From: Pseudoflavonifractor sp. An184
GTDB lineage: Bacteria; Bacillota; Clostridia; Oscillospirales; Oscillospiraceae
Reading direction: 5' to 3'
Assembly (NCBI RefSeq): GCF_002160305.1
Contig: NZ_NFKI01000021.1
Coordinates: 1-56,405 of the forward strand
DNA: 56,405 nucleotides
The translations under genes and the position numbers were made by a program. Numbering within the stretch: the first letter of the stretch is position 1; the number at the start of each line of letters is the position of its first letter. Positions 23,552 through 32,364 of the stretch are shown in pieces. The notes under the pieces are model-generated. The model ran no database searches and was not told the origin of the DNA. It saw only the letters and a list, made by a program, of their open reading frames with translations.

Positions 23552-24724
23552 ATGAAAGAATATCAGTTGGAGATCACGCAAAGCGTGGACTACCCACGGT
23601 GCCGAATTTATCGAGACTTTGTTCACACACTTATTTCTGACCGCACGCTGCGCGCTGGGCCCAATTCTCACCTATTTCATTATACCGTGCTGTGCACCTA
23701 CGCAAACTTCCGTACCTCCTACCTCCGCATGGACGGTATCACATATACGATTCGCCCCGGAGAATGGCTCTGCCGAGTTTCCGACCTGATGACCTGGTTC
23801 CGCGTCCGCTTCCAGCATCAAGCGCTTGCTATCCTCTCTTCCCTGCAACAGCTTCGCTTGATTACCTTCTCCAAGCTGGAGCGAGGTCCACTTATTCGGT
23901 ATCGCATACTGGCCTGGAGAACGCACAATACAGTGCTGGATTATAATTGCCCCTGCCAAAAGGAGAGCGGCTTCTTTTTCATGCCGATCTCAATCACTTC
24001 AAAGTTTGCCGGTTCTTATCGGTTCTCCGAGCTAGATATTATACTCGACATGTGGCTCTCTACTATATACAAGGACCAAGGCGTTATTGGTTCAGACCTT
24101 GGACCTGTCGTTTACTATCGCAATGGCACCGGCAACCCCATTATATCATTTTCGGAGTTGGCTCAGCGGTGGGGGCGCTCCAAATCATCGGTTGGGCGCC
24201 TCCTAAAAAAGTTATCCAAACTTGGGTATATATCTCTGGTTTCCTTTCCCGGACGCTGTGGGAGCGTAATCTATCTCAATCATTATTTATCTGTTATGTT
24301 CCAGGTAGACGACGTGCTTATTGGTAAGGAAGATGTCGCTATGCAGTTCAATATCAAAATTAAATTGCCTGACGATCCCCTTCCTGCAGATGACTTCCCT
24401 CTGCACACCAAATTGTACGTCTCAAAAGAGCTCCTTTGCGTCCCGAAACAGCACATTTCCATAATCGTTCACGAGACAGCGAAACCCCTTGCAAATCAAG
24501 GGTTCCAGTGTTTCAAATGTGCGAAAGCGCATATTAAGTTATCTCCATTATCAGTTGACTGCCAGGGAACAAATCACCTCTCAGGTGATCTCCCCGATCA
24601 AATACAGATGGATCTAGTTGTACACTGCGGTGCCGGCGGCACCGCGGTTCATTTTTCTTTGAGCATATCACCGGCCGGCACCATACATTTTGAGAGGAGC
24701 GGTATGAATGTCTGTGCGAAATAA
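23552..24724 (+). CDS. Double winged-helix DNA-binding protein (replication/regulatory type)
   Basis: This 390-residue protein starts at the ATG with GGGGGAG six bases upstream; a longer frame from 23276 runs through the terminator and is rejected. Two HTH-like regions are visible: about 65-110 (IRPGEWLCRVSDLMTWF..) and about 195-230 (ISFSELAQRWGRSKSSVGRL then LSKLGYISLVSF). A Cys-rich bit (QCFKCAKAH) occurs near residue 330. The order is reminiscent of replication initiators or conjugation regulators, but I do not recognise the family. It overlaps the next gene by 17 bp. Codon use and base composition are poorer in G/C than in elements 1 and 2. Confidence 0.55.
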   Translation: MKEYQLEITQSVDYPRCRIYRDFVHTLISDRTLRAGPNSHLFHYTVLCTYANFRTSYLRMDGITYTIRPGEWLCRVSDLMTWFRVRFQHQALAILSSLQQLRLITFSKLERGPLIRYRILAWRTHNTVLDYNCPCQKESGFFFMPISITSKFAGSYRFSELDIILDMWLSTIYKDQGVIGSDLGPVVYYRNGTGNPIISFSELAQRWGRSKSSVGRLLKKLSKLGYISLVSFPGRCGSVIYLNHYLSVMFQVDDVLIGKEDVAMQFNIKIKLPDDPLPADDFPLHTKLYVSKELLCVPKQHISIIVHETAKPLANQGFQCFKCAKAHIKLSPLSVDCQGTNHLSGDLPDQIQMDLVVHCGAGGTAVHFSLSISPAGTIHFERSGMNVCAK

Positions 24725-25250
24725 GAAACCGGACTTTACCGAGGACCCACGATACCACAACACATGGCGCCTACTCAAACGATACCGCGACGTTGTCTGG
24801 AGCTTGGAGCTATCTGTCCTCCAGCTAAAAAACCAATTTCACGTCGAATATGGGTGCGATGTGGATGAATTTCTTGATTCTCTATATTGCGCGGGTGCTG
24901 ACCTGAGCGGGACTGATATTGAGCAGTACGCCCGGTGTGTGGAGCGAAGCAATAAAATGCTTAAACTGGTCCAGGGTGCTGTCTCCCTCCTGCGGAGCAA
25001 GCACAAAAACGGCGAGGCACTGTACTGGGTCCTGTACTACACGTATTTATCCCCACAGAAACTTGAAAATGTGGATGAAATCATTGAGCAGCTCCGTCCG
25101 CACATGCACGACATCAGTTATCGCACCTATTATCGCCGGCGAAAAGAGGCTGTCTATACTTTGAGTACCATCCTATGGGGATATACTACCCGGGACAACA
25201 TAAAACTTCTGGACGAGTTTTTCCCGCATGAGGCGACAACAGAAAACTAG
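24708..25250 (+). CDS. Unknown helical protein, partner of the winged-helix gene
   Basis: This 180-residue, all-helical, charged protein is without signal or membrane segments. Notable segments are RDVVWSLELSVLQLKNQF, AGADLSGTDIEQYARCVERS and ISYRTYYRRRKEAVYTLS; the last resembles an HTH-like helix pair of ArpU-type regulators. The ATG overlaps the end of the upstream gene. GAGAGGAG lies upstream. It converges with the minus-strand ApeA-like gene, 34 bp away. Function is unknown; a role in element regulation is inferred. Confidence 0.5.
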   Translation: MSVRNKKPDFTEDPRYHNTWRLLKRYRDVVWSLELSVLQLKNQFHVEYGCDVDEFLDSLYCAGADLSGTDIEQYARCVERSNKMLKLVQGAVSLLRSKHKNGEALYWVLYYTYLSPQKLENVDEIIEQLRPHMHDISYRTYYRRRKEAVYTLSTILWGYTTRDNIKLLDEFFPHEATTEN

Positions 25251-25284
25251 CAGAAAACTGAACTGATGGGTTCTATCTGTGAGT

Positions 25285-26703
25285 TCAAAACAGCCGTCCA
25301 TACATCCAACTCAAAATCGCTCTAATGGACTCTGGAGGGATTCCGGTACGTTTTAAAACACTAAAATAGATGTACAGCTTCAGGTGACAAAAAATATCAA
25401 TGCCGTCATTCCAAACTATCTTTGAATGGGAGGCAGAATTTCGGATTTTCACAAACTTCGCAATCTTTTCCTGAAATTCTTTGCTACTGTAAAACGTAGA
25501 TATCCCTAGAGAGTCATGCCCAAACGGCTCAGTCAAAGGCGTTACATACTGATGGTATCGTTCACAAATATATACAATTTTTTCCTTCAACGATGGTGTG
25601 AAGTCCTTCAGCTGCGTATTCAGGATCGCTTTTGCTTTGTTTTTTACAGTTTCAGGGCAATCTTCCCTTTTTTCTATAACATCAAGGAGAACCTCTGTCA
25701 ATTTTTTTGCAGCACTTCTCTCGTTTTCTAAAGAGGTATCTATGGAACGAGAATATTCAATCTCAAATGCTATGCAGAGGTCATTGACATTTGTGTACAT
25801 TATGCTATTAACGTCTTTGTTCCGCATAGGTAGAAAATTCAAGTGTGGTTTTGTGCGATCTTCATTAAGCAGTTTTAATAGACTTGGCAAAAATCTATCA
25901 AGATAACCCAAACGTATCACTTCCATACAATCAAGATTGTTCGCATAGTCATCAAAACTATCGTTCAGACGAAGAAGTATGGGGCGGTTATTCTCTTTTT
26001 TATATAGACGAACCTCACTGCAAACATTTAGTCTTCCTGTACAGAATTGGAACAGAGACATGGCATAAGAATAGTATTTTAATACGTCCATCAGCATCCT
26101 TGGCGACTGAAAGCTAAATCTGAGAGTCGAATGGATGGCGCCTCTCAAATCTGGAAGTTTTCCCAAGTCCATACTTAATTCTTCTGTACTAATGGAATAC
26201 TTAACCTCGAAATTCTCCCCGTCGATCTCTACATTATATTCTCTTGTATAATTATCGATGCTTTTGAAAGCGATGCTGTTGCCATTATACTCGATTGCTT
26301 GGTCAGGGTTATGGATAATATCCATGATACCACCATAAAACTCAATAGCATCAAAGGTACTTAAATCAACCTTCATACCGTGATTCGTACTTTTTGCAAT
26401 GATAGGAGTATAAAACTGCGCTATTCTCATATCGCAGCCAGATGTGTGGCCAACTCTGAAGCGAGAATTTTTCAGAATAGCAACACTGCAATTGTCCTCC
26501 GTAAAACCATATAGCCACTGCTGAGAATCATCAGCTGGGCCTTTGCCATCCATTCTGCTCATTCTAAAGACGGTGTCTCCACATTCTTTGGTCAGAGGCA
26601 AAATTTTTACTACATGGCCGTCCACATTGAAGAAAGCGTTATAGCCTTCACCGGAACCAATGTTTATTACACCATTGAAACTATCTGTTATCGTGTTCTT
26701 CAT
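25285..26703 (-). CDS. ApeA-like HEPN anti-phage protein
   Basis: This 472-residue protein has a beta-rich N-terminal part (about 1-240, similar in layout to the ApeA N-terminal domain) and a helical C-terminal HEPN-like domain (about 300-470). The HEPN RNase signature R-x4-H is present: Arg421 and His426 in KIRNSASHSK. ApeA-type HEPN proteins are single-gene abortive infection factors believed to cleave RNA after phage sensing. GGAGAA lies eight bases before the ATG. It is separated from the upstream SIR2 gene by a strong hairpin and so probably has its own transcript. Assignment rests on motif and length. Confidence 0.7.
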   Translation of the reverse strand: MKNTITDSFNGVINIGSGEGYNAFFNVDGHVVKILPLTKECGDTVFRMSRMDGKGPADDSQQWLYGFTEDNCSVAILKNSRFRVGHTSGCDMRIAQFYTPIIAKSTNHGMKVDLSTFDAIEFYGGIMDIIHNPDQAIEYNGNSIAFKSIDNYTREYNVEIDGENFEVKYSISTEELSMDLGKLPDLRGAIHSTLRFSFQSPRMLMDVLKYYSYAMSLFQFCTGRLNVCSEVRLYKKENNRPILLRLNDSFDDYANNLDCMEVIRLGYLDRFLPSLLKLLNEDRTKPHLNFLPMRNKDVNSIMYTNVNDLCIAFEIEYSRSIDTSLENERSAAKKLTEVLLDVIEKREDCPETVKNKAKAILNTQLKDFTPSLKEKIVYICERYHQYVTPLTEPFGHDSLGISTFYSSKEFQEKIAKFVKIRNSASHSKIVWNDGIDIFCHLKLYIYFSVLKRTGIPPESIRAILSWMYGRLF

Positions 26704-26847
26704 GCAAGTTAATTCTCCTCGTACTATAAAATCGCAGTTACACTAACCCGCATTATGAAGCGAGCTCGGTTCAATAGGTACACATTATTCTGTTGAGTTG
26801 AGCAGATGTCGCTTCTTCATCTCGACAATCCCATAATTTTAATTTTA

Positions 26848-26894
26848 AACTAGACAACGACCGGTGCAAAATAAACATCGGTCGTTGTCTAGTT
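26848..26894 (-). terminator. 16-bp perfect hairpin between SIR2 and ApeA-like genes
   Basis: AACTAGACAACGACCG (26848-26863) pairs with 26879-26894 around a 15-base loop. On the minus strand it follows the SIR2 stop codon directly and is succeeded by TTTAAAATTAAAATT, consistent with a terminator. Confidence 0.65.
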
Positions 26895-26897
26895 AGG

Positions 26898-28328
26898 TTA
26901 TGACATTACTTTTAACCTGGCAATATCTTTGGGTAACTGGTCATACGTTGTCCAAATTGGATACATTCTATATCGACTCCAGTAATTATCTTTGAGTTCC
27001 ATATAATAGTTGAGCATGATCTGCTCTGAAACCTTGTCCTCTTTCAGAAATTCTTCTACCCAATCATCTATGTTCTGCTTGAGATTCGGAAGTGCATCTA
27101 TTGGAGCAACTTCTGTGGCATACCACACATCTGACATCGCATCATGTAGGTACACCTCAGCACCCATCATATCCTTGTAATTTTTATTGACAGTTTCTAT
27201 TGCCTTCTCCATAAGGGATTTTGGGGAGACTTTTTGATCGCTATTTAAACTAATGATTTGGATTGCTTCATGTTCTAAACTATCCTTCAGAAATTTGGCA
27301 ATCGCAGCCCTACGCCCACTAAACTCCTTTTGGCATGCTTTAATTTTGCCATCCAGGGCAATAAATAAGTAATGACAATTATCTCCTTTAGGCATTAGCT
27401 TTACGATCCTTCGAAAGTTATAATCATCCGCAGAAAATCCCAAGAATACGCAGTTAGACCTTTGCAGAAAATCTGCTTGTACGAGATTCGTCCAATTGTA
27501 TGAGATCCTTTCGATATCGTAATAGTCATCTTCCGCAAAAATGATTTTCTTTGATTGTTTCCCCTCCTGAATCACTGTATGATCATCTTTACTTATTGGG
27601 ACAGGAATACTTCCATGAATATGATAGATCTCCGGTTTCCCATCTCTGAAAATGGGATCTTGAGCGTCTACATACACATGATAGTCATTGTCAATTTTTA
27701 ATCCATAGCTCGAGGATAAAGTTGCTTCCAAAAGTGTGTCAAAGTTATATGTTATACAGGATTTCACAGTTCCAGATTTGATTAGTTTTGCACACTCATC
27801 TAGCGCTGTCCCGCTTACCTCCTCTAAGCTCTTTGTCGGTATAACCCCTTGCTTAACCAATTCCATAAAGAGCCTATCCTGAAACTGTCTATCTTCTAAT
27901 CCCAATGCCTCCACGATCGAATCCAAACATTGATAAAAATATTGTCCATTTTCAAGTGCATTACTATCCAACGGTGGATTAACGCCTTTTTCTAAATCCG
28001 TCAATGCCATTGTCAGGCGGTTAAATTGTATCTCCATACTTTCTTTCCACTCTCTATGCACTTGATTATATGGATTGTCTCTAATCTCTCCTCGAGTCTC
28101 TGATGTACAAACAGTCCTCCGTAGAAGATTTGATGCTAAAGATGTTCCAAAGCAAATTCTCAACAATTCTGACCAGTCTGGCAATCCTAGTGGTATACTA
28201 ATACCTGCTCCGAGAACAAGCGACATCTGTTCCAACTGAGCACTTTCTATTAGGGCAAGTATTCTTTCCTCCCGCTGCTCCAAAACTCTATCCCCTAGAT
28301 AGTCTTTTAATTGTATACTCTCTTTCAT
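26898..28328 (-). CDS. SIR2-family NADase-like defence effector
   Basis: This 476-residue protein has SIR2 motifs in order: LVLGAGISIPLGLPDW (Gly40-Ala41-Gly42), CITYNFDTLL (Asn195, Asp197) and IYHIHGS (His238, the expected catalytic base). The C-terminal 200 residues are helical and unassigned. SIR2 domains in anti-phage systems (Thoeris, DSR, SIR2-HerA, AVAST type 5) deplete NAD+ when triggered, which fits an effector role here. Its ATG overlaps the stop of the peptidase-like gene (ATGA), so the two are translationally coupled and probably form one system. No membrane segment is seen. Confidence 0.85.
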   Translation of the reverse strand: MKESIQLKDYLGDRVLEQREERILALIESAQLEQMSLVLGAGISIPLGLPDWSELLRICFGTSLASNLLRRTVCTSETRGEIRDNPYNQVHREWKESMEIQFNRLTMALTDLEKGVNPPLDSNALENGQYFYQCLDSIVEALGLEDRQFQDRLFMELVKQGVIPTKSLEEVSGTALDECAKLIKSGTVKSCITYNFDTLLEATLSSSYGLKIDNDYHVYVDAQDPIFRDGKPEIYHIHGSIPVPISKDDHTVIQEGKQSKKIIFAEDDYYDIERISYNWTNLVQADFLQRSNCVFLGFSADDYNFRRIVKLMPKGDNCHYLFIALDGKIKACQKEFSGRRAAIAKFLKDSLEHEAIQIISLNSDQKVSPKSLMEKAIETVNKNYKDMMGAEVYLHDAMSDVWYATEVAPIDALPNLKQNIDDWVEEFLKEDKVSEQIMLNYYMELKDNYWSRYRMYPIWTTYDQLPKDIARLKVMS

Positions 28329-31300
28329 TCTTCCTTTGCCTCACTCATCTTCGCTTTATCCGCCTGATTGTTTAAATCAATCCAATACTGCAAAAATGTA
28401 TTCAGGCCTTCTACTACTTGATCATGTACCTTTCGTTGGGTCAGCTTTCCTGCTGCTTCGTAGGTTGTCCGAATATACTGAAGTTGCTCTTCTCGTGCAG
28501 GGTATACACAAACTTGCTTGTCCAATGCGTCTCCACATTTTTTCAAATACTGCACCAGCGGCTCGCTAATACGTAGCTTCTGAAAATACTTGTATTCATT
28601 TAATAGGGTATCCACTCTTTCTCGCAACTGAAGAATATCGATTCTATTCTCTAACCACCTACAGTTATCGCGCAATTGCTCATACTTCTCCTGAAGAAGT
28701 GTTAACAAAACCTCTCTCTCAGCAGGCCATTCTTCCTTGCCTTGTCCGCTCATCGCTTCCATAACACTCCCAATTCTTAGAATCGAGAGTCGCTGAACTG
28801 GCAACGAAACCTCAATATCCCAATCTTCATACACCATGTCTAGAATATATTCTGCTGCGGTAGTCTGTAATGTATAACAGGCCATATAATCTGAAAAGGC
28901 TTCTGAATAAACTTCATACATAAGATTGCAATGAAAGCCAATATCATAGTTCAGACAAAGTTCCTTAGTACTTTCCCTTAGCTTTTCACCCATTTGCATG
29001 GAATCTAAGCACTCATCTATGTCACTCTCGCAAACAAAGTTCCCACACAGCATGGTCAAACAGCTTCTTATAAAACTAGAGATTTTGTACGGCATTGCTT
29101 GATCCTGTTTCTGTAATATTTGAAACACTTTGTAATATAATTCTAAATTCTGGTGGCTGACCGTCTGAATAGAGTTTTTCGATTTTTCATTTACTTTCTT
29201 TATTTCCTCTGCAACCTTTTTATGCAGTTCGGCTTGATTCTGATAAAGAAAGCTACGGATAATAGCTTCTCCTTCGCTCTCCCCATAGCGTTCATTTACC
29301 GGCGGCTGTAACCAACCCAGTATGGCTGCATAGATATCATCCCGGTAAGCCATACCATAAATTTCATCATGCGTACAAAACCCTTGATCTTTCAAATAGG
29401 ACTTCAGTTCATTGTTAAGTTGATTAAAAAATTTTCTTTGTTGCCGATTGAATAGCTGCTGTACTTTTTTCTTCAGACTTTTATCTTTTGTTTTTTTGAG
29501 CACTTTTTCGATCAGTGGTCCACTTCCAAAGAAACACACTGATAGCGTTTTTGAAATGGAACGGGACAAACTATCCACCCAGGCTTCGTTTCTCTCTCCT
29601 CTCAGTCGATCTCCACAATAGTGCCAGGCCTCATGCACAATACGGAATAATGTTCCTTGGATATTGAAAACGCTCATTTCAGACAGTTGAATTACGATTA
29701 AACGGTTTTCTGTCAGTTTGTTATCTTCATCGGGAAGCGGATCATAGTCAAATAAATTGTGCGCTCCTGTTGTATCACATCCACCACTCACGACCACAAA
29801 GGAATAGGAATAGTCGCTCCCTCTGCTGCTCAGTTGAGTCAGGCTTCTGATTACTTGGTTATACGCAAAGAGGAGTTTCGTAGCCGAGGCAATCGATTGA
29901 TGGCTCAGCTTCAATCCTTCAATAAACAACCGCTCCGCTTGTGCCAGAGAAATTAAATAGTCGCCCACGTAATCACGGAAGTCACGGATACCATCTTCGA
30001 TATACTGCAAATATTCTTCTGCTTGAGACGCTTCAGTCTCGTTCACCTTTGTAATCAAATAAGTTATATTTTGGCGCAGTGAATCAAAAGCATCCAATAA
30101 AATAACACAGATGTCGTTGCTATGAGGATTATTACTTAGATTTGACAATAGAACTAGTAGTTCATGAAGTGCTCGAGACTGTCGGACATGTAATTTGTGT
30201 TTACATAGGAAGTCTGTTTCGAAATCGCCTTTGACCCACGTTTCTAAATTATTTATTCTATCAAAAAACCTATTTTGGTTTCTGCTCTCGCCTTCTCCTA
30301 TGCTGGATGCCACACTCCGGTTCACACAAAGAGAATCATCAGGGCACAGTGAATTATCTGCAAACTGCTCACAATGCGGCAAGCGGATGCGAATGGAAGC
30401 ATTGGTGTCCACCAAAAAATTCTTAAACAACTCAGAATCCGGGCTCAGCATTTGCCCTGGCTTAAACCAATTTAAAGTTCGATAAATCGGCAAAAGCGAT
30501 GTAATTGCCCCATCATAACGACCATGTAATACATGGAATTTGATTCCTTCTTTATCCTTATCTTGTGGAAACTGCTCAAGAAATGCCATGCTTAAATCTT
30601 TGAGAGATTTCCCGCTCTGCAAAGTCAACCGAATGACAGCTTCGATATTTGCATCGTTGATATTCATTTTACTCTCTTGACAGAAAGCAGTAGAAATACC
30701 CGGTGTCAAATAAATGTTGGAAATTGCAGCGGTTTCTATCTTGTCCGTTTTTCTATTTTCATCCTGCACCTTAAATTTCCATGCATGTAATGCATCAGCT
30801 ACTTTGAACACATCTTCCCAACTATGCGTACGGCACAGCAGGACATAATCTTGGGAGCCTATGGACTGAAATAGCCCACAATTCAAGTCGCGAAATCTTT
30901 TCCTATCGAATTTGTTATCCTCCGTCTTAAATTTAGCTATATGCTTTGCTACATGAACAATTCCATGCGCAACCTGTCGTAGGCAGTTCTGAGGTGTCTT
31001 ATATTCAGTAAGAAAATCATTCGTTACGTTAAATTGCAAAATTGAAATCAGCGGATACTGTTGTTTGTTCTCATTTGATTTCCACTGACTTTCCCTACGC
31101 CACGGCTCAAAGGAAAAGCCAGTTTGCTCCATCTCTTCCTGGCACGTCTTCGAAGGAAAAATCAGTTTGATTGGATGATGATCAAAAAAACTTCCATGTT
31201 TGGTGACTTCAGGATCGCTTTTTGACTCATCATCATAATCAGCGTATTCCATACCGATAGGAGAGAACTCAAACCATGATTTCGTATGGTAGATATCAAG

Positions 31301-31441
31301 GCAGTCATAATAACCGTACATCAAAAAACCATAGTTGCTCAACTCATCTGGAGAGAGGCCCAATCTTCTTTTTTTTAAATCCAGAATCAGTCCCTCAAAT
31401 TCTCTTGATTTCTCAGCTGAATCTTTCTCTTTGCCTGCCAT
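28325..31441 (-). CDS. Large predicted zinc metallopeptidase coupled to SIR2
   Basis: This 1,038-residue cytoplasmic protein is of a family I do not recognise. It carries a zinc-peptidase signature: HEAWH at residues 603-607 in FRIVHEAWHYCGDRLRG, preceded by hydrophobic residues, and a downstream VYSEAFSDYMA segment (Glu847) that resembles the NEAxSD motif supplying the third ligand in thermolysin-type gluzincins. The gap of about 240 residues between them is longer than in thermolysin. The N-terminal 450 residues have mixed alpha/beta character (YVLLCRTHSWEDVFKVADAL); the C-terminal part is helical. RBS GAAGGGAGAAGGG precedes the ATG. It is first in the operon with SIR2; it may sense phage or activate the effector by cleavage. 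Peptidase activity is inference from motifs. Confidence 0.7.
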   Translation of the reverse strand: MAGKEKDSAEKSREFEGLILDLKKRRLGLSPDELSNYGFLMYGYYDCLDIYHTKSWFEFSPIGMEYADYDDESKSDPEVTKHGSFFDHHPIKLIFPSKTCQEEMEQTGFSFEPWRRESQWKSNENKQQYPLISILQFNVTNDFLTEYKTPQNCLRQVAHGIVHVAKHIAKFKTEDNKFDRKRFRDLNCGLFQSIGSQDYVLLCRTHSWEDVFKVADALHAWKFKVQDENRKTDKIETAAISNIYLTPGISTAFCQESKMNINDANIEAVIRLTLQSGKSLKDLSMAFLEQFPQDKDKEGIKFHVLHGRYDGAITSLLPIYRTLNWFKPGQMLSPDSELFKNFLVDTNASIRIRLPHCEQFADNSLCPDDSLCVNRSVASSIGEGESRNQNRFFDRINNLETWVKGDFETDFLCKHKLHVRQSRALHELLVLLSNLSNNPHSNDICVILLDAFDSLRQNITYLITKVNETEASQAEEYLQYIEDGIRDFRDYVGDYLISLAQAERLFIEGLKLSHQSIASATKLLFAYNQVIRSLTQLSSRGSDYSYSFVVVSGGCDTTGAHNLFDYDPLPDEDNKLTENRLIVIQLSEMSVFNIQGTLFRIVHEAWHYCGDRLRGERNEAWVDSLSRSISKTLSVCFFGSGPLIEKVLKKTKDKSLKKKVQQLFNRQQRKFFNQLNNELKSYLKDQGFCTHDEIYGMAYRDDIYAAILGWLQPPVNERYGESEGEAIIRSFLYQNQAELHKKVAEEIKKVNEKSKNSIQTVSHQNLELYYKVFQILQKQDQAMPYKISSFIRSCLTMLCGNFVCESDIDECLDSMQMGEKLRESTKELCLNYDIGFHCNLMYEVYSEAFSDYMACYTLQTTAAEYILDMVYEDWDIEVSLPVQRLSILRIGSVMEAMSGQGKEEWPAEREVLLTLLQEKYEQLRDNCRWLENRIDILQLRERVDTLLNEYKYFQKLRISEPLVQYLKKCGDALDKQVCVYPAREEQLQYIRTTYEAAGKLTQRKVHDQVVEGLNTFLQYWIDLNNQADKAKMSEAKEE

Positions 31442-31469
31442 AACCCTTCTCCCTTCTCACGTAGCAACA

Positions 31470-31502
31470 AAAAGAGCGACCTTATCAAAGGCCGCTCTTT
31501 CT
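31470..31502 (-). terminator. Terminator/attenuator ahead of the peptidase-SIR2 operon
   Basis: AAAGAGCGACC and GGCCGCTCTTT form an 11-bp stem with one mismatch. On the minus strand a T-run follows. It lies between the 61-aa ORF and the peptidase start. Confidence 0.7.
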
Positions 31503-31523
31503 TCCACAATAGTAATGTGCGAA

Positions 31524-31709
31524 TTAGTCTGCAGGAAATATATCATCTTGCGGGAAAAAGTGTCCCTTTAATACGAAGTCTTTTTCTAAATTCCTCGGGG
31601 GATCTTTTAAATCTACAGAACGCAAAAATTTCGTAGAGCCCTTGCGATCATAGACGCCCGCATTTTCTGCACGAAGTAATCCGCGGCGTTTGCCCTGCTT
31701 AGCATCCAT
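31524..31709 (-). CDS. Small 61-residue ORF upstream of the defence operon
   Basis: It encodes a basic-to-acidic small protein (MDAKQGKRRGLLRAENAG at the start, FFPQDDIFPAD at the end). AAAGGAG lies upstream of the ATG and a near-consensus promoter about 90 bp upstream. It ends just before a terminator that precedes the peptidase gene. No family is known to me. It could be a regulator or inhibitor of the neighbours, a leader peptide, or unrelated. Confidence 0.5.
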   Translation of the reverse strand: MDAKQGKRRGLLRAENAGVYDRKGSTKFLRSVDLKDPPRNLEKDFVLKGHFFPQDDIFPAD

Positions 31710-31774
31710 AACCGCTCGTGCTCCTTTCTCGCATATATTGTTTATTTTCCAAAGTTCCTTGAAAAAGTACGTCT

Positions 31775-31804
31775 ATTGTAGCATTCCTCCTCAAGATCTG
31801 TCAA
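31775..31804 (-). promoter_or_regulatory. Strong sigma-A promoter for the defence transcript
   Basis: Minus strand: TTGACA (31804-31799), 18-bp spacer, TACAAT (31780-31775). It is the best promoter match in the island and points into the 61-aa ORF, the terminator and the peptidase-SIR2 genes. Confidence 0.75.
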
Positions 31805-32144
31805 CCCAATTTTGTTATCTTTTTGTTACTTTTCACGGAGAATTCGTAACAACGTCCAAAAATACCCCCTCCATTTTATGGAACGTCACCATCACATCTC
31901 CTATAAAGCAGCGAGAGAGGCATGAAAGATGCACACTCCCATACACGTATTCTATGTAAAAGCACAGCAAAAGATCACTGCATAAAAAAGCATGGTGCAG
32001 CTTCGCCTGTACATCATAGACATCAGCCTTCGCCCCATGATCGACGCAGGCGGGGGCTGTCCACACGTAGAACACGATCCTATGCGACTATACCCACGAG
32101 ACAACCCGTAGTTTCTGGATGAATTGCTCCCGCCAGAGGACGAC

Positions 32145-32188
32145 GGCAGTAACCTGGCAGTAAATCGGCAGTAGATTGGCAGGGTTTT
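32145..32188 (+). repeat. Tandem 11-bp iterons upstream of conjugation genes
   Basis: Three full units GGCAGTAACCT, GGCAGTAAATC, GGCAGTAGATT and a fourth beginning GGCAG lie head to tail at exactly 11 bp, about one helical turn. They may bind a replication, transfer or regulatory protein. Confidence 0.6.
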
Positions 32189-32260
32189 GCTCTTACAATG
32201 CAAATCTACCTGTGGTACAATGGTCATGCTCAAAACTGTATGCCGAATGAAATTTAGAGA

Positions 32261-32292
32261 AAGGCACGCCCTTATCAGGGCGTGCCTTTTTT
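32261..32292 (+). terminator. Strong terminator before VirB2-like gene
   Basis: AAGGCACGCCCT (32261-32272), loop TATC, and a perfect 12-bp complementary arm, followed by a T-run. It may close a short upstream RNA or insulate the conjugation operon. Confidence 0.8.
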
Positions 32293-32364
32293 CTCCCTGG
32301 GCGATACCTGATCTGCGTTCAGGTGTCGCCCTGATTTCATTTGAGCCAAAAAGGAGGTCTGCAC

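Larger units (their letters stand above)
31805..32364. other. Gene-free boundary between defence island and conjugation operon
   Basis: Apart from the promoter at its left edge it contains tandem 11-bp repeats (32145-32188) and a terminator (32261-32292). No credible gene was seen; the short frames here have poor ribosome binding sites. Confidence 0.5.

Noticed and set aside
32145-32188. CRISPR array
   Set aside because: Units are 11 bp, contiguous and without spacers; no cas genes in the window.
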